Shown one piece after another: positions 17,826 to 26,987 of a stretch of DNA of 64,000 bases; position 1 is the stretch's first letter, and each line of letters starts with the position of its first letter. The notes under the pieces were generated by a model, which worked only from the letters and a program-made list of their open reading frames with translations, was not told the DNA's origin and did no database searches. The DNA lies in NCBI RefSeq assembly GCF_002262935.1, contig NZ_NPIA01000002.1:1-64000 (forward strand), read 5' to 3'. Made by a program: the position numbers and the translations under genes. The stretch comes from Lottiidibacillus patelloidae. GTDB lineage: Bacteria; Bacillota; Bacilli; Bacillales; SA5d-4.

Positions 17826-18041
17826 TTACTTTTTCATTTGTGCGCTCATTGCCTTCATCATTTGATTGATCTTCTTTTGTGAAGGCTTTTGTCCCATTTG
17901 CATCATCATTACACGAAGCATATTTTCATTAATTGGTGGGTTCTTTTCTAAGTAACTCATCATGTATTTACGTGCAATAAAAAATCCTAGTGCAATACCA
18001 GCAATTAAGCTAAGTACACCAGTTAAAATAATCCAAAGCAT
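17826..18041 (-). CDS. yneF: YneF (UPF0154) membrane protein
   Basis: A 71-residue single-span membrane protein of the UPF0154 family. An N-terminal helix (about residues 3-25) is followed by the conserved [18 protein letters not shown] and MGQKPS motifs and a methionine/lysine-rich tail. Its function is unknown. The start at 18041 follows AAGGAGG; an ATG six codons earlier would swallow that site. The length equals B. subtilis YneF, and it follows sirA as there. Confidence 0.93.
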   Translation of the reverse strand: MLWIILTGVLSLIAGIALGFFIARKYMMSYLEKNPPINENMLRVMMMQMGQKPSQKKINQMMKAMSAQMKK

Positions 18042-18116
18042 AACTATTTCCTCCTTCATGTTGTCTACAACTTAGTGTACTAAATCGTATGTTAGATTAC
18101 AACAAAATTTATCTTC

Positions 18117-18554
18117 TTACATATATGTTCTTTGTTTGATAGGGTTTAACCAGCCATACCGTTCGTGTTCATAGTCCATCGCAAGAAAAAATGAGGTATG
18201 TTTTCTCAAGGTTTCAAAGAACGTTGTTTCTGCTTCAAAACTACCTGATGCTTCAAGTTCGATGACATTTTCTTTGACCGTGCACTTTGCAAAGTTTTTG
18301 GGTGCATCTCCATATAAAACGTGAGCATTGCCTAACACAGAATAATCACTTTTACGTTTTAAATTTTTCATTATTAAATGGTTTACAGATATCGTATCAA
18401 TTTTTCCTATAACAAAGGAGGATTGTCTTTTTGCAACTTCCGAATGTGGTGAACTAATTCTTGCCTCACTAAATAAATCAAATAATTTATGTTCTTGTCC
18501 AAAAAAGTGCTCTGCAAATTCCTCTTTAATTAAATATATATGATAGCGCCTCAT
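18117..18554 (-). CDS. sirA: Sporulation inhibitor of replication SirA
   Basis: A 145-residue cytosolic protein of the SirA (YneE) family. In B. subtilis it binds domain I of DnaA to stop new rounds of replication when sporulation starts. It shows the family opening MRRYHIYLIKEEFAEHFFGQE and the late FLAMDYEHERYGWLNP segment. It lies between tkt and yneF as in B. subtilis. AGGAGGG precedes the ATG. A strong terminator after tkt and a Spo0A box upstream suggest its own sporulation promoter. Confidence 0.92.
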   Translation of the reverse strand: MRRYHIYLIKEEFAEHFFGQEHKLFDLFSEARISSPHSEVAKRQSSFVIGKIDTISVNHLIMKNLKRKSDYSVLGNAHVLYGDAPKNFAKCTVKENVIELEASGSFEAETTFFETLRKHTSFFLAMDYEHERYGWLNPIKQRTYM

Positions 18555-18647
18555 CTGTATTACCCTCCTATACTACTCAGTTGCAACTAGTATATCGGAA
18601 TATGACAAAAATGATTGTCTAAGGGTGGAGAAAGAAGACACTAGTTT

Positions 18648-18654
18648 TGTCGAA
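18648..18654 (+). promoter_or_regulatory. Spo0A box upstream of sirA
   Basis: TGTCGAA is a perfect 0A-box consensus, about 94 bp before the sirA start and inside the tkt-sirA gap. sirA is a known direct Spo0A~P target in B. subtilis, so the position makes sense. A 7-mer can also occur by chance. Confidence 0.6.
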
Positions 18655-18688
18655 TGAAAAAATCCCCCTATTATTTATAGGGGGACAA
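18655..18688 (-). terminator. Terminator of tkt
   Basis: TCCCCCTA and TAGGGGGA pair around a TTATTTA loop, followed by TTTTTT on the minus strand. It separates tkt from sirA. Confidence 0.92.
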
Positions 18689-18695
18689 TAATAAA

Positions 18696-20693
18696 TTACC
18701 TATTTAGTAAAGATTTCACTTTAGAAACTACGTTTTCTGTTGTAAATCCAAATTCTTTAATGATCGTCTCACCAGGGGCTGAAGCTCCAAAGCGATCAAT
18801 TGCAAGTACATCTCCGTCTAACCCTACATATTTATGGAAGCCGAACGATGAACCCATTTCAATTCCTAATCGTGCTTTTACCGCAGATGGCAGGACACTT
18901 TCTTTATAAGCAGTATCTTGGGCTTCAAAACGATCCCATGAAGGCATACTTACAACAGATACATCAATGTTTTCTGCTGCTAATGCTTTTTGTGCTTCAA
19001 CTGCTAAACTTACTTCAGAACCAGAAGCTAATAGAAGCGCATCAGGTGTTCCTTTCGACTGAGAAATTACGTATGCACCGCGGCTAACACCTTCATAGGC
19101 ATTTTCAGCTGTTCCTTCTAATGTAGGGAGGTTCTGTCTTGTTAAGACAAGTGCAGTAGGAGTATTTTTACTCTCTAATGCTAATTTCCAGGCAGCAACT
19201 GATTCATTTCCATCAGCAGGACGTATAATCGAAAGGTTTGGCATTGCTCTTAGAGCAGACAGTTGCTCAACTGGCTCATGTGTTGGGCCATCTTCCCCTA
19301 CAGCTACACTATCATGTGTTAACACATAAGTTACTGGTAACCCCATTAATGCTGCTAAACGAATTGCAGGGCGTAAGTAATCAGAGAAAACAAAGAATGT
19401 TCCACCAAATACATTTAGTCCACCATGTAGTGCCATACCGTTTAGTGCTGCACCCATTGCAAATTCTCTTACTCCAAACCAAATGTTTCGGCCAGCAAAA
19501 TCATTGCGACTAAAGTCACCAGCATCTTTCATTAATGTTTTGTTTGAACCTGCAAGGTCTGCAGATCCACCAAAGAATGAAGGAACTGTTTTTGCGATTG
19601 CATTAATTGTTTCTCCAGATGATGAGCGACTAGCAATCGATTTCCCAACTTCATATTTAGGAAGGTCTTTATCCCAACCTTCAGGTAACTCACCGTTAAT
19701 TGCCGTTTGTAATTGCTCAGCTAACTGTGGGTGAGCTTCTTTATATTTAGAAAATAAACTATTCCACTCATCTTCAGCATTTTGTCCAACTGTTTTTACT
19801 GTTTCTTCAAAATGACGATAAACTTCATCTGGAACATGGAAGTCTTGATCAAATGACCATTCGTAATGCCCTTTCGTTAAGGCAACTTCATCACTACCTA
19901 GTGGCGAACCGTGTGATGCTGACTTTCCACTTTTATTTGGTGAACCATACCCTATTGTTGTTTTAACCTCGATTAGTGTTGGCTTTGTTAACTCAGCTCG
20001 TGCTGCTTCTAATGCATTTGTTAATTCTTCAATGTTATTTCCATCTTCCACACGAATAACTTGCCAATCATAGGCTTTAAAACGTTGTTCTACGTTTTCT
20101 GACATCGATAAATGGAGATCTCCGTCTAACGAAATATCGTTTGAATCATAAAGCACTATAAGACGACCTAGTTGTAGGTGTCCGGCAAGTGAAGCAGCTT
20201 CATGCGAGATTCCTTCCATTAAATCTCCGTCACCGCAGATGCTATATGTATAATGATTAACTACGTCAAAACCATCTTTATTATAAGTTGCTGCTAAATG
20301 TCTTTCTGCCATCGCCATTCCGACAGCCATTGAGATACCTTGTCCTAATGGACCAGTAGTTGCTTCTACGCCTGGTGTATGACCGAACTCAGGATGTCCT
20401 GGCGTTTTACTATCCCATTGACGGAATTGTTTAATATCATCCATTGATAAGTCGTAACCTGATAAATGTAATAAGCTGTATAAGAGCATAGAACCGTGTC
20501 CTGCAGATAATACAAAACGATCGCGGTTAAACCATTGTGGATTTTCTGGGTTGTGCTTCATATATTTTGTCCAAAGTGTATAAGCCATTGGTGCTGCACC
20601 CATTGGCATACCTGGGTGACCAGAATTTGCTTTTTCAATCGCATCAATAGATAATGTTCGAATTGAATTAATAGCTAATTGTTCAATTGACAT
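18696..20693 (-). CDS. tkt: Transketolase
   Basis: A 665-residue thiamine-diphosphate enzyme of the non-oxidative pentose phosphate pathway that transfers two-carbon ketol units. Visible marks: GHPGMPMG near the N-terminus, the thiamine-binding CGDGDLMEG, the transketolase signature around [16 protein letters not shown], and the C-terminal domain. The length is that of bacterial Tkt. GAAAGGA precedes the ATG. In this lineage tkt lies between ynzC/yneB and sirA, as in B. subtilis, but here an oxidoreductase and a YneR-like gene are inserted upstream. It is monocistronic with its own terminator. Confidence 0.98.
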   Translation of the reverse strand: MSIEQLAINSIRTLSIDAIEKANSGHPGMPMGAAPMAYTLWTKYMKHNPENPQWFNRDRFVLSAGHGSMLLYSLLHLSGYDLSMDDIKQFRQWDSKTPGHPEFGHTPGVEATTGPLGQGISMAVGMAMAERHLAATYNKDGFDVVNHYTYSICGDGDLMEGISHEAASLAGHLQLGRLIVLYDSNDISLDGDLHLSMSENVEQRFKAYDWQVIRVEDGNNIEELTNALEAARAELTKPTLIEVKTTIGYGSPNKSGKSASHGSPLGSDEVALTKGHYEWSFDQDFHVPDEVYRHFEETVKTVGQNAEDEWNSLFSKYKEAHPQLAEQLQTAINGELPEGWDKDLPKYEVGKSIASRSSSGETINAIAKTVPSFFGGSADLAGSNKTLMKDAGDFSRNDFAGRNIWFGVREFAMGAALNGMALHGGLNVFGGTFFVFSDYLRPAIRLAALMGLPVTYVLTHDSVAVGEDGPTHEPVEQLSALRAMPNLSIIRPADGNESVAAWKLALESKNTPTALVLTRQNLPTLEGTAENAYEGVSRGAYVISQSKGTPDALLLASGSEVSLAVEAQKALAAENIDVSVVSMPSWDRFEAQDTAYKESVLPSAVKARLGIEMGSSFGFHKYVGLDGDVLAIDRFGASAPGETIIKEFGFTTENVVSKVKSLLNR

Positions 20694-20860
20694 TGAATAA
20701 ACATCCTTTCACTTGCATTAAATTTAAAGGTAAACCTTCCGTGTACATCATATACTTTACATTGTTGATATACAAGCGAAAAACCTTCATACATATTGTA
20801 TACCCTTTTGCATCATTCATTCCAATTTATGCAACTTAATTAGGAATTACATTTTCAAAA

Positions 20861-20893
20861 TAAAAAAGGCTTCGGAAATCCGAAACCTTTTAT
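20861..20893 (-). terminator. Terminator of the FAD oxidoreductase gene
   Basis: AAAAGG-C-TTCGG and CCGAA-A-CCTTTT form a stem with one internal mismatch around an AAAT loop, with T runs on the minus strand. Confidence 0.85.
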
Positions 20894-20915
20894 GTGATAA
20901 TGTCAAATACAACAC

Positions 20916-22367
20916 TTAGGCTGCTTCATCTTTCAGTAATTTCGCAATAATATTTTGCGCTATCCAAACGCCACAAGCACTAGCTTGGGCTAGACCTCTC
21001 GTAATTCCTGCACCATCTCCACCTACATACAACCCTGAAATTTCCGTTTCAAATTCACTTGTAAGTTTCGGTCTAGCTGAATAAAACTTAGCTTCCACTC
21101 CGTAAAATAGCGTATGTTCAGAAGCCAATCCAGGAGAAACTTTATCTAATGCTTCTGTCATTTCAATTAAACTTTTCATCGTATTGTATGGAAGAACAAG
21201 CCCTAAATCGCCTGGAACTGCTTCATTAAGTGTCGGCTCTAAAAATCCTTCTTTAATTCTTTTTTCTGTCGATCTTCTTCCTTTTAAAATATCACCATAC
21301 TTTTGAACAATAACTCCACCACTCGATAAACTATTGGCTAATCGAGACACTTCATGAGCAAACTCGTTCGGTTTATCAAACGGCTCTGAGAAACGATGTG
21401 ACACTAAAAGGGCAAAGTTCGTATTTCCACTACCTAAATTAGGGTCTTTATACGCATGACCATTCGCAAGCATTATTCCAGAATGGTTTTCAACGACTAC
21501 ATGACCTGAAGGATTACTACAAAATGTTCTTACTTGCGTTCCAACAGATGTATTAAAAATAAATTTGCCTTCATATAAATGTTTGTTTATTTCTTCCATC
21601 ACAATATTTGATGTTTCTACACGAACACCAATATCAACTTGATTATTAATCATAGAAATTCTTCGCTTTTTTAATAGTGACGCTAACCAAGTAGAACCAT
21701 CACGTCCAGGAACAATGACAACTTTCTTAGCTGTTAATTCTTCACCATTCTTTAGTACAACACCATTTATCTTGTGTTGCCCATCTATTTTTTCTGTCAT
21801 TAAATCTTCAACTTCTGTTTTAAAGCGCATTTCAATTTTCTCTTTTAAGTACGTATTGATATCTTTTAAGATCTCAAGATTTTGTTCCGTTCCGAGGTGG
21901 CGAACTTGCGCACGCAATAATTTCAGTCCTGCTGCATATCCTCTTCTTTCAATATCACGAACTTCTTCTGTCAAAGGATCTGTAATTGTTTCCGTTGCAC
22001 CGTGATTTAAGTTTATTTGGTCAACATATTTAATTAAGTCAACAACTTGAGATGACGGTAAATAATCTGTCATCCAACCTCCGAACTCACTTGTAATGTT
22101 AAACTTACCATCAGAATAAGCTCCTGCTCCCCCAAATCCATTCGTTATCGAACATGCTGGAAGACATCCTGAAAAGTCTTTCTTTCCAGCTGGCGGTGGA
22201 CATTTTTGTATTTTTTTCTCTAAAATAGGACAATGTCTTCTATGAATATCATGTCCTTTATCTATTAACAAAATGTTGGCATTTGGCATTTTTAAAGATA
22301 ATTCATAACAAGTAAAGATTCCCGCTGGGCCTGCTCCAACAACAATTACATCATAGTTCGTTTCCAT
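20916..22367 (-). CDS. Uncharacterised FAD-dependent dehydrogenase
   Basis: A 483-residue flavoprotein of the COG2509 type (NAD(P)/FAD-dependent oxidoreductase). The N-terminal dinucleotide fold is VVGAGPAGIFTCYEL. The C-terminal FAD motif is GLYVGGDGAGITRGLAQA. Between them are a cysteine-bearing KCPPP...GCLPACSITNGFGGAGAYSDGK segment and RGYAAGLKLL. Substrate and partner are unknown for the family. It is monocistronic, and inserted between tkt and the yneR-like gene relative to B. subtilis. Confidence 0.88.
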   Translation of the reverse strand: METNYDVIVVGAGPAGIFTCYELSLKMPNANILLIDKGHDIHRRHCPILEKKIQKCPPPAGKKDFSGCLPACSITNGFGGAGAYSDGKFNITSEFGGWMTDYLPSSQVVDLIKYVDQINLNHGATETITDPLTEEVRDIERRGYAAGLKLLRAQVRHLGTEQNLEILKDINTYLKEKIEMRFKTEVEDLMTEKIDGQHKINGVVLKNGEELTAKKVVIVPGRDGSTWLASLLKKRRISMINNQVDIGVRVETSNIVMEEINKHLYEGKFIFNTSVGTQVRTFCSNPSGHVVVENHSGIMLANGHAYKDPNLGSGNTNFALLVSHRFSEPFDKPNEFAHEVSRLANSLSSGGVIVQKYGDILKGRRSTEKRIKEGFLEPTLNEAVPGDLGLVLPYNTMKSLIEMTEALDKVSPGLASEHTLFYGVEAKFYSARPKLTSEFETEISGLYVGGDGAGITRGLAQASACGVWIAQNIIAKLLKDEAA

Positions 22368-22517
22368 TCGTACCCCTCCAATAGTTGTACAACTCTTTAA
22401 ATCTCACATTACAACTATAGCAAAGGAAGACATATCCAGTCAACGAATAATTCGAACGATTTTTAATTAAACTTATTTATTGTTCGTGTTTTAGTTTGTT
22501 TTATATATAAGAAACAG

Positions 22518-22545
22518 AAAAAGGCCAATTTCGGCCTTTTTTTAA
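22518..22545 (-). terminator. Terminator of the YneR-like gene
   Basis: AAAAAGGCC and GGCCTTTTT pair around AATTTC, next to the stop codon of the minus-strand gene, with a long flanking A/T run. Confidence 0.85.
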
Positions 22546-22830
22546 TTAATCTAAAGATGGAAATTCAGCAATAATAATATCTTTTTCAGGGTCGTAATCT
22601 AATGTCATATCCACGACGAACCAATGGTCATTCGGTCTAACAAAAAATACTATTCCATCATAATTTTGAATATAGTCTTCCTCTTCAGGGTTATCTTTTG
22701 CTATACCTAAAGAGAACCCACTATCACTAGCTCCTAAATAGCGGACAAACAATCGGATTGAATCTCCTTTTTTTAATCCCATCTCTTCTCTATATAACTC
22801 AATAGCTCTTTTAGAAATGGTAAAAGCCAA
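22546..22830 (-). CDS. HesB/YadR-fold protein, YneR-like
   Basis: A 94-residue protein resembling the HesB-like YneR family of Bacillus (KRAIELYREEM, then IRLFVRYLGASDSGFSLGI and FFVRPNDHWFVVD). The start is TTG at 22830, because GAGGGGTG lies upstream; the open frame runs back to 22920 without a binding site. From this start there is no cysteine, so unlike IscA/SufA it cannot bind an iron-sulfur cluster through the usual three. The function is unknown. It converges on no gene and has its own terminator. Confidence 0.8.
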   Translation of the reverse strand: MAFTISKRAIELYREEMGLKKGDSIRLFVRYLGASDSGFSLGIAKDNPEEEDYIQNYDGIVFFVRPNDHWFVVDMTLDYDPEKDIIIAEFPSLD

Positions 22831-22898
22831 GCCTTGCACCCCTCTTCTATTTTTTGTTATATAACAGAATACGCAAATAGGATTTGTGTTGTGCAAAA

Positions 22899-22940
22899 GA
22901 AAAAGCCTAATAAACAGCAAATACTGTTTAATAGACTTTT
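22899..22940 (-). terminator. Terminator of the yneA-position/yneB/ynzC transcript
   Basis: TAAACAG and CTGTTTA pair around CAAATA, extended by an imperfect outer stem (AAAAGCCTA with TAGACTTTT). It lies about 30 bp beyond the ynzC stop, so the ynzC transcript should end here. Confidence 0.7.
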
Positions 22941-22967
22941 ATTCCAATTGAACATGTCCTATGTTCA

Positions 22968-23192
22968 TTAATGAGTGTTTCTAATATTTTTAATTTTTTG
23001 AGGTGTTACATCATTACCTTCTTCTTCTTCTACCTTTATAGATTTCAGGTGGTTTTTAAATGATCCACGAAAAGTTTCTAGATATTCTTGGCGCAGATTT
23101 TTTTGTTCCTTTTGTTCTTTTAATGTAAGTCCTTCATTTTTTGCTTTATTTGAAAGCTCATTAATTCGAGCAATTTTATCTTTAGAAAGCAT
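22968..23192 (-). CDS. ynzC: YnzC-like DUF896 protein
   Basis: A 74-residue helical hairpin protein of the DUF896 family, with the typical KIARINELSNKAK, LRQEYLETFRGSFKNHL and GNDVTPQKIK segments. B. subtilis YnzC is the last gene of the SOS-induced yneA-yneB-ynzC operon and its role is unclear. Here it follows yneB by 51 bp, with AAAAGGAG before the ATG. The overall order is conserved. Confidence 0.93.
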   Translation of the reverse strand: MLSKDKIARINELSNKAKNEGLTLKEQKEQKNLRQEYLETFRGSFKNHLKSIKVEEEEGNDVTPQKIKNIRNTH

Positions 23193-23243
23193 AGGATCTA
23201 CTCCTTTTCAATAGCATAAACACATAATAGCGAAATTTTATTG

Positions 23244-23915
<672 letters not shown>

Positions 23916-24134
23916 TTAATTTCTCTCCGCTTTAACAAAATAAACAGAAGAAGTATCGTAATTTATGCTCTCATTTGAAGAGATTGAATTGTTAGGTGTA
24001 ACCTTTTCACTATTTGTTACTGTTTCAGAACGATCGACGCTTGAAAACATAATTAATAATACTGTAACTATTAGTAAAATTGGATAAGAGTATGCTGGTT
24101 TTTCATATTCATTTTCTTTTACTGTGTTTTCCAT
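23916..24134 (-). CDS. Short SOS-controlled membrane peptide at the yneA position
   Basis: A 72-residue protein with a short cytoplasmic head, one membrane helix (about residues 17-32, YPILLIVTVLLIMFSS) and a polar serine/asparagine-rich outer tail. It occupies the yneA locus: divergent from lexA and directly upstream of yneB. YneA suppresses cell division during the SOS response; B. subtilis YneA is about 105 residues with a C-terminal LysM domain. That domain is missing here. GAGGTGA precedes the ATG, and two LexA boxes lie upstream. A divergent or reduced YneA is the best reading, by context rather than by clear homology. Confidence 0.7.
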   Translation of the reverse strand: MENTVKENEYEKPAYSYPILLIVTVLLIMFSSVDRSETVTNSEKVTPNNSISSNESINYDTSSVYFVKAERN

Positions 24135-24151
24135 ATATATTCACCTCGTAC

Positions 24152-24165
24152 AGAATGTATGTTCG
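24152..24165 (-). promoter_or_regulatory. LexA box 1 in the leader of the yneA-position gene
   Basis: On the minus strand CGAACATACATTCT matches the Bacillus SOS box CGAAC-N4-GTTCG at 8 of 10 fixed positions. It lies between the promoter at 24178-24206 and the ATG at 24134. Confidence 0.65.
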
Positions 24166-24177
24166 CTCTTTAAATAT

Positions 24178-24206
24178 ATATTAATACGAACAACTGTTCT
24201 TGTCAA
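24178..24206 (-). promoter_or_regulatory. SOS promoter of the yneA-position operon with LexA box 2
   Basis: On the minus strand TTGACA (24201-24206) and TAATAT (24178-24183) are spaced 17 bp apart. LexA box 2, CGAACAACTGTTCT (24187-24200), fills the spacer and has one mismatch to CGAAC-N4-GTTCG, so LexA would block this promoter directly. Confidence 0.85.
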
Positions 24207-24215
24207 CAAGAAAAA

Positions 24216-24255
24216 CGAACTTATGTTTGTATTTTAAAAATACGCATGCTATAAT
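24216..24255 (+). promoter_or_regulatory. lexA promoter with LexA box 3
   Basis: TTGTAT (24227-24232) and TATAAT (24250-24255) with a 17-bp spacer form the lexA promoter. CGAACTTATGTTTG (24216-24229), with two mismatches to the SOS consensus, overlaps its -35. The weaker box fits the usual milder autorepression of lexA. Confidence 0.78.
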
Positions 24256-24286
24256 TTAGAAAATTACAGAATTTCCGAGGTGGAAT

Positions 24287-24913
24287 ATGACGAAACTCTC
24301 AAAGCGACAACAAGAAATACTAGAGTACATAAAAGATGAAGTAAGCAAACGTGGATATCCGCCAAGTGTACGAGAAATAGGTGAAGCTGTAGGACTTGCT
24401 TCAAGTTCAACAGTCCATGGACACCTTTCACGTCTGGAGAAAAAGGGATATATTCGTAGAGACCCAACAAAACCTCGTGCAATTGAGATTTTAGGGGAAG
24501 AAGATCAATTTTCAGCAAGACAGGAAGCTGCTGGGACAGTAAGTGTTCCTATCATAGGTAAAGTAACTGCTGGGCAACCAATCACCGCAATTGAAAATGT
24601 CGATGAGTATTTCCCCTTACCAGATTCACTAGTTGGGAATGATAAAGTTTTCATTCTCGTTGTTCAAGGTGATAGTATGATAGATGCTGGTATATTTGAT
24701 GGGGATAAAGTAATCGTTCGCAGTCAAAGTACAGCTTTGAACGGAGAAATTGTTGTTGCGATGACCGAGGAAGACGAGGCTACTGTTAAACGCTTTTACA
24801 AAGAAAAAGATCACTTCCGCTTACAACCGGAAAATGAGGCGCTTGAGCCTATTCTATTAAAGCATGTAACCATTTTAGGAAAAGTTATTGGAGTATTTAG
24901 AACTGTCCATTAA
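24287..24913 (+). CDS. lexA: SOS repressor LexA
   Basis: A 208-residue repressor: an N-terminal winged helix ([21 protein letters not shown] as recognition region, about residues 27-47) and a C-terminal peptidase domain. The self-cleavage site is Ala82-Gly83 (EAAGTV). The catalytic dyad is Ser130 (QGDSM) and Lys168 (ATVKRF). RecA filaments on single-stranded DNA trigger cleavage and SOS induction. GAGGTGG precedes the ATG. It is divergent from the yneA-position operon and regulated by shared LexA boxes. Confidence 0.98.
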   Translation: MTKLSKRQQEILEYIKDEVSKRGYPPSVREIGEAVGLASSSTVHGHLSRLEKKGYIRRDPTKPRAIEILGEEDQFSARQEAAGTVSVPIIGKVTAGQPITAIENVDEYFPLPDSLVGNDKVFILVVQGDSMIDAGIFDGDKVIVRSQSTALNGEIVVAMTEEDEATVKRFYKEKDHFRLQPENEALEPILLKHVTILGKVIGVFRTVH

Positions 24914-24921
24914 ACTAGCCT

Positions 24922-24957
24922 AGCCTTGATCCAGCGCTTGGGTCAAGGTATTTTTTG
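24922..24957 (+). terminator. Terminator of lexA
   Basis: CCTTGATCC and GGGTCAAGG pair around AGCGCTT, followed by a TATTTTTT run on the plus strand. Confidence 0.88.
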
Positions 24958-24971
24958 TTCTAATAAATAAG

Positions 24972-25002
24972 AAAATCCACCACTTATATAAGTGGTGGAT
25001 TA
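24972..25002 (-). terminator. Terminator of glnA
   Basis: AATCCACCACTT and AAGTGGTGGATT form a perfect 12-bp stem around ATAT, next to the glnA stop, with a T-rich flank on the minus strand. Confidence 0.92.
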
Positions 25003-25007
25003 ATTTT

Positions 25008-26342
25008 TTAGTAAGTTGTAAGATATTGCTCTCTCTCCCAAGGGTGAACTTGTGTACGGAACATATCCCACTCAATTTCTTTTGCTTCAATAAAGTGTTC
25101 AACAGCGTGATCACCTAACGCTTTAGTTATTACTTCGTCTTCTAGGAAACGATCTAAAGCATCTTTTAAAGTCGCTGGTAAGTCAAGGATTCCTGCATCC
25201 ATACGCTCTTTCTTATTCATAACATAGATGTTACGATCAACTGGCGCTGGAGGAGTCATTTTATTTTTAATACCATCAAGTCCAGCTGCTAAAAGTGCCG
25301 CCATTGCTAAGTATGGGTTAGCAGAAGGGTCTACACTTCTAACCTCAACACGAGTACTCATACCACGTGCTGCAGGAATACGGATTAGTGGACTACGGTT
25401 TTGCATTGACCATGCAACATAGCAAGGTGCTTCGTATCCTGGTACTAAACGCTTATAAGAGTTAACTGTTGGATTTGCAATAGCTGTAAACCCTCTAGCA
25501 TGTTTAATGATTCCGGCAATAAAGTTCATTGCTGTTTCACTTAAACCATCTTTTGATTTTTCATCGTAAAATGCATTTTCGCCATCTTTAAATAGAGACA
25601 TGTTAGCATGCATTCCTGATCCATTTACACCGAATAATGGTTTTGGCATGAACGTTGCATGTAATCCATGTTGACGAGCAATCGTTTTAACTACTAATTT
25701 AAACGTTTGAATATCATCACAAGCTTTTACAACATCTGCATATTTGAAGTCAATTTCATGTTGCCCTGGAGCAACTTCATGGTGAGAAGCTTCAATTTCA
25801 AAGCCCATATCTTCAAGCTCAAGTACGATATCACGGCGGCAATTTTCCCCTAAATCTGTTGGAGCAAGGTCAAAATATCCACCTTTATCATTTAACTCTA
25901 ACGTAGGTTCACCTTTTTCATCATTTTTAAATAAGAAAAACTCTGGCTCTGGTCCAATGTTAAAGCTGTTAAATCCTAAATCATTCGCTTCTTTTAACAT
26001 TTTCTTTAAGATTGCACGAGGGTCACCAGCAAATGGAGTTCCATCTGGCATGTAAACATCACAGATTAAACGAGCAACTTTACCTTTTTCTGATGTCCAA
26101 GGGAATACTACCCAAGTATCTAAATCTGGATATAATAACATATCTGACTCTTCAATTCTTACGAAACCTTCGATAGATGATCCGTCAAATGTCATTTTAT
26201 TGTCTAATGCTTTTTCAATTTGCGATACAGGAACTTCCACATTTTTAATTGTTCCTAATAAATCTGTAAATTGAAGGCGAATAAAACGAACGTTATCCTC
26301 TTTTACACTTTTTAAAATATCTTCTCTTGAATACTTTGACAC
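25008..26342 (-). CDS. glnA: Glutamine synthetase (type I-alpha)
   Basis: A 444-residue enzyme that makes glutamine from glutamate, ammonia and ATP. It is the short GSI-alpha form of Firmicutes, without the adenylylation segment. Signatures: [16 protein letters not shown] near residue 55, the ATP-binding [12 protein letters not shown] region, and [20 protein letters not shown]. In Bacillus the feedback-inhibited enzyme also controls GlnR and TnrA activity. It follows glnR by 52 bp in a glnRA operon, with AAAGGAGAG before the ATG. Confidence 0.98.
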   Translation of the reverse strand: MSKYSREDILKSVKEDNVRFIRLQFTDLLGTIKNVEVPVSQIEKALDNKMTFDGSSIEGFVRIEESDMLLYPDLDTWVVFPWTSEKGKVARLICDVYMPDGTPFAGDPRAILKKMLKEANDLGFNSFNIGPEPEFFLFKNDEKGEPTLELNDKGGYFDLAPTDLGENCRRDIVLELEDMGFEIEASHHEVAPGQHEIDFKYADVVKACDDIQTFKLVVKTIARQHGLHATFMPKPLFGVNGSGMHANMSLFKDGENAFYDEKSKDGLSETAMNFIAGIIKHARGFTAIANPTVNSYKRLVPGYEAPCYVAWSMQNRSPLIRIPAARGMSTRVEVRSVDPSANPYLAMAALLAAGLDGIKNKMTPPAPVDRNIYVMNKKERMDAGILDLPATLKDALDRFLEDEVITKALGDHAVEHFIEAKEIEWDMFRTQVHPWEREQYLTTY

Positions 26343-26394
26343 TGTAATCTCTCCTTTAAATTTTCTTATATTTAATTACACTTAAACAACATGT

Positions 26395-26784
26395 TTAATG
26401 GAAGAACCTTGATAACTCCCCTTGTATTAAAGAAGTCTTTCCAAAGCGTCCTGCTTGTGGAAGCTGCTTCTTCAATATATCGTGGAGATCTTTTTCACTA
26501 GGAGTCTTATCAGAAAGCTTTTGCTGCACTAATTGTGCCTCAGTTTCCTTCATATTAAACACCTTAGTAATTCCTGCCATGTTTAGCCCTTGATCAAGGA
26601 GCTCTTTTATTTCTAACAACTTGTCGACATCATTGAAAGAAAATAGGCGACGGTTCCCATCAGTTCTAGCTGGTTGAATTAAGTTATGCTCTTCATAATA
26701 ACGAATTTGCCGGGCTGTCAATTCTGTTAACTGCATTACAATCCCCATGGGGAATAACGGCATATCACGACGTGTACTACTCAT
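26395..26784 (-). CDS. glnR: Nitrogen regulator GlnR
   Basis: A 129-residue MerR-family repressor, with helix-turn-helix and wing in [19 protein letters not shown] and [14 protein letters not shown] and a short C-terminal signal domain. It represses glnRA and other nitrogen genes when glutamine is plentiful, through feedback-inhibited GlnA. The start at 26784 is preferred over an ATG two codons earlier because GGAGG then sits 8-9 bases upstream and the N-terminus matches known GlnR. It is first in the operon. Confidence 0.97.
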   Translation of the reverse strand: MSSTRRDMPLFPMGIVMQLTELTARQIRYYEEHNLIQPARTDGNRRLFSFNDVDKLLEIKELLDQGLNMAGITKVFNMKETEAQLVQQKLSDKTPSEKDLHDILKKQLPQAGRFGKTSLIQGELSRFFH

Positions 26785-26810
26785 TAACATAACCTCCTTT
26801 ACATATTTCC

Positions 26811-26861
26811 ATTCTATGCCATGTTATAAAAAATGTCAAACAAATGTTAGCTTTTCTAACA
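26811..26861 (-). promoter_or_regulatory. glnRA promoter with two GlnR/TnrA sites
   Basis: On the minus strand TTGACA (26834-26839) and TAGAAT (26811-26816) are spaced 17 bp. A perfect site TGTTA-N7-TAACA (26845-26861) matches TGTNA-N7-TNACA just upstream of the -35. A second, one-mismatch site TGACA-N7-TAACA (26822-26838) covers the -35 and spacer. This two-site layout is that of B. subtilis glnRA. Confidence 0.87.
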
Positions 26862-26950
26862 TGAATTTTAAAAATAGGTATTTTTTCATATTTTTAATTG
26901 TGTTTAACCATGAGAAATGCTAAATATGAACGAATATATCTTACTAATAT

Positions 26951-26982
26951 AAAAATGACCTGTTAATATTTAACAGGCCACA
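26951..26982 (-). terminator. Terminator of the 454-residue secreted protein gene
   Basis: TGACCTGTTAA and TTAACAGGCCA pair around TAT with one mismatch, followed by a T run on the minus strand, close to the stop codon at 26988. Confidence 0.88.
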
Positions 26983-26987
26983 CATAC

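Noticed and set aside
20694-20915. Riboswitch or leader ahead of tkt
   Set aside because: Only a terminator for the neighbouring gene and AT-rich sequence; no riboswitch core recognised.
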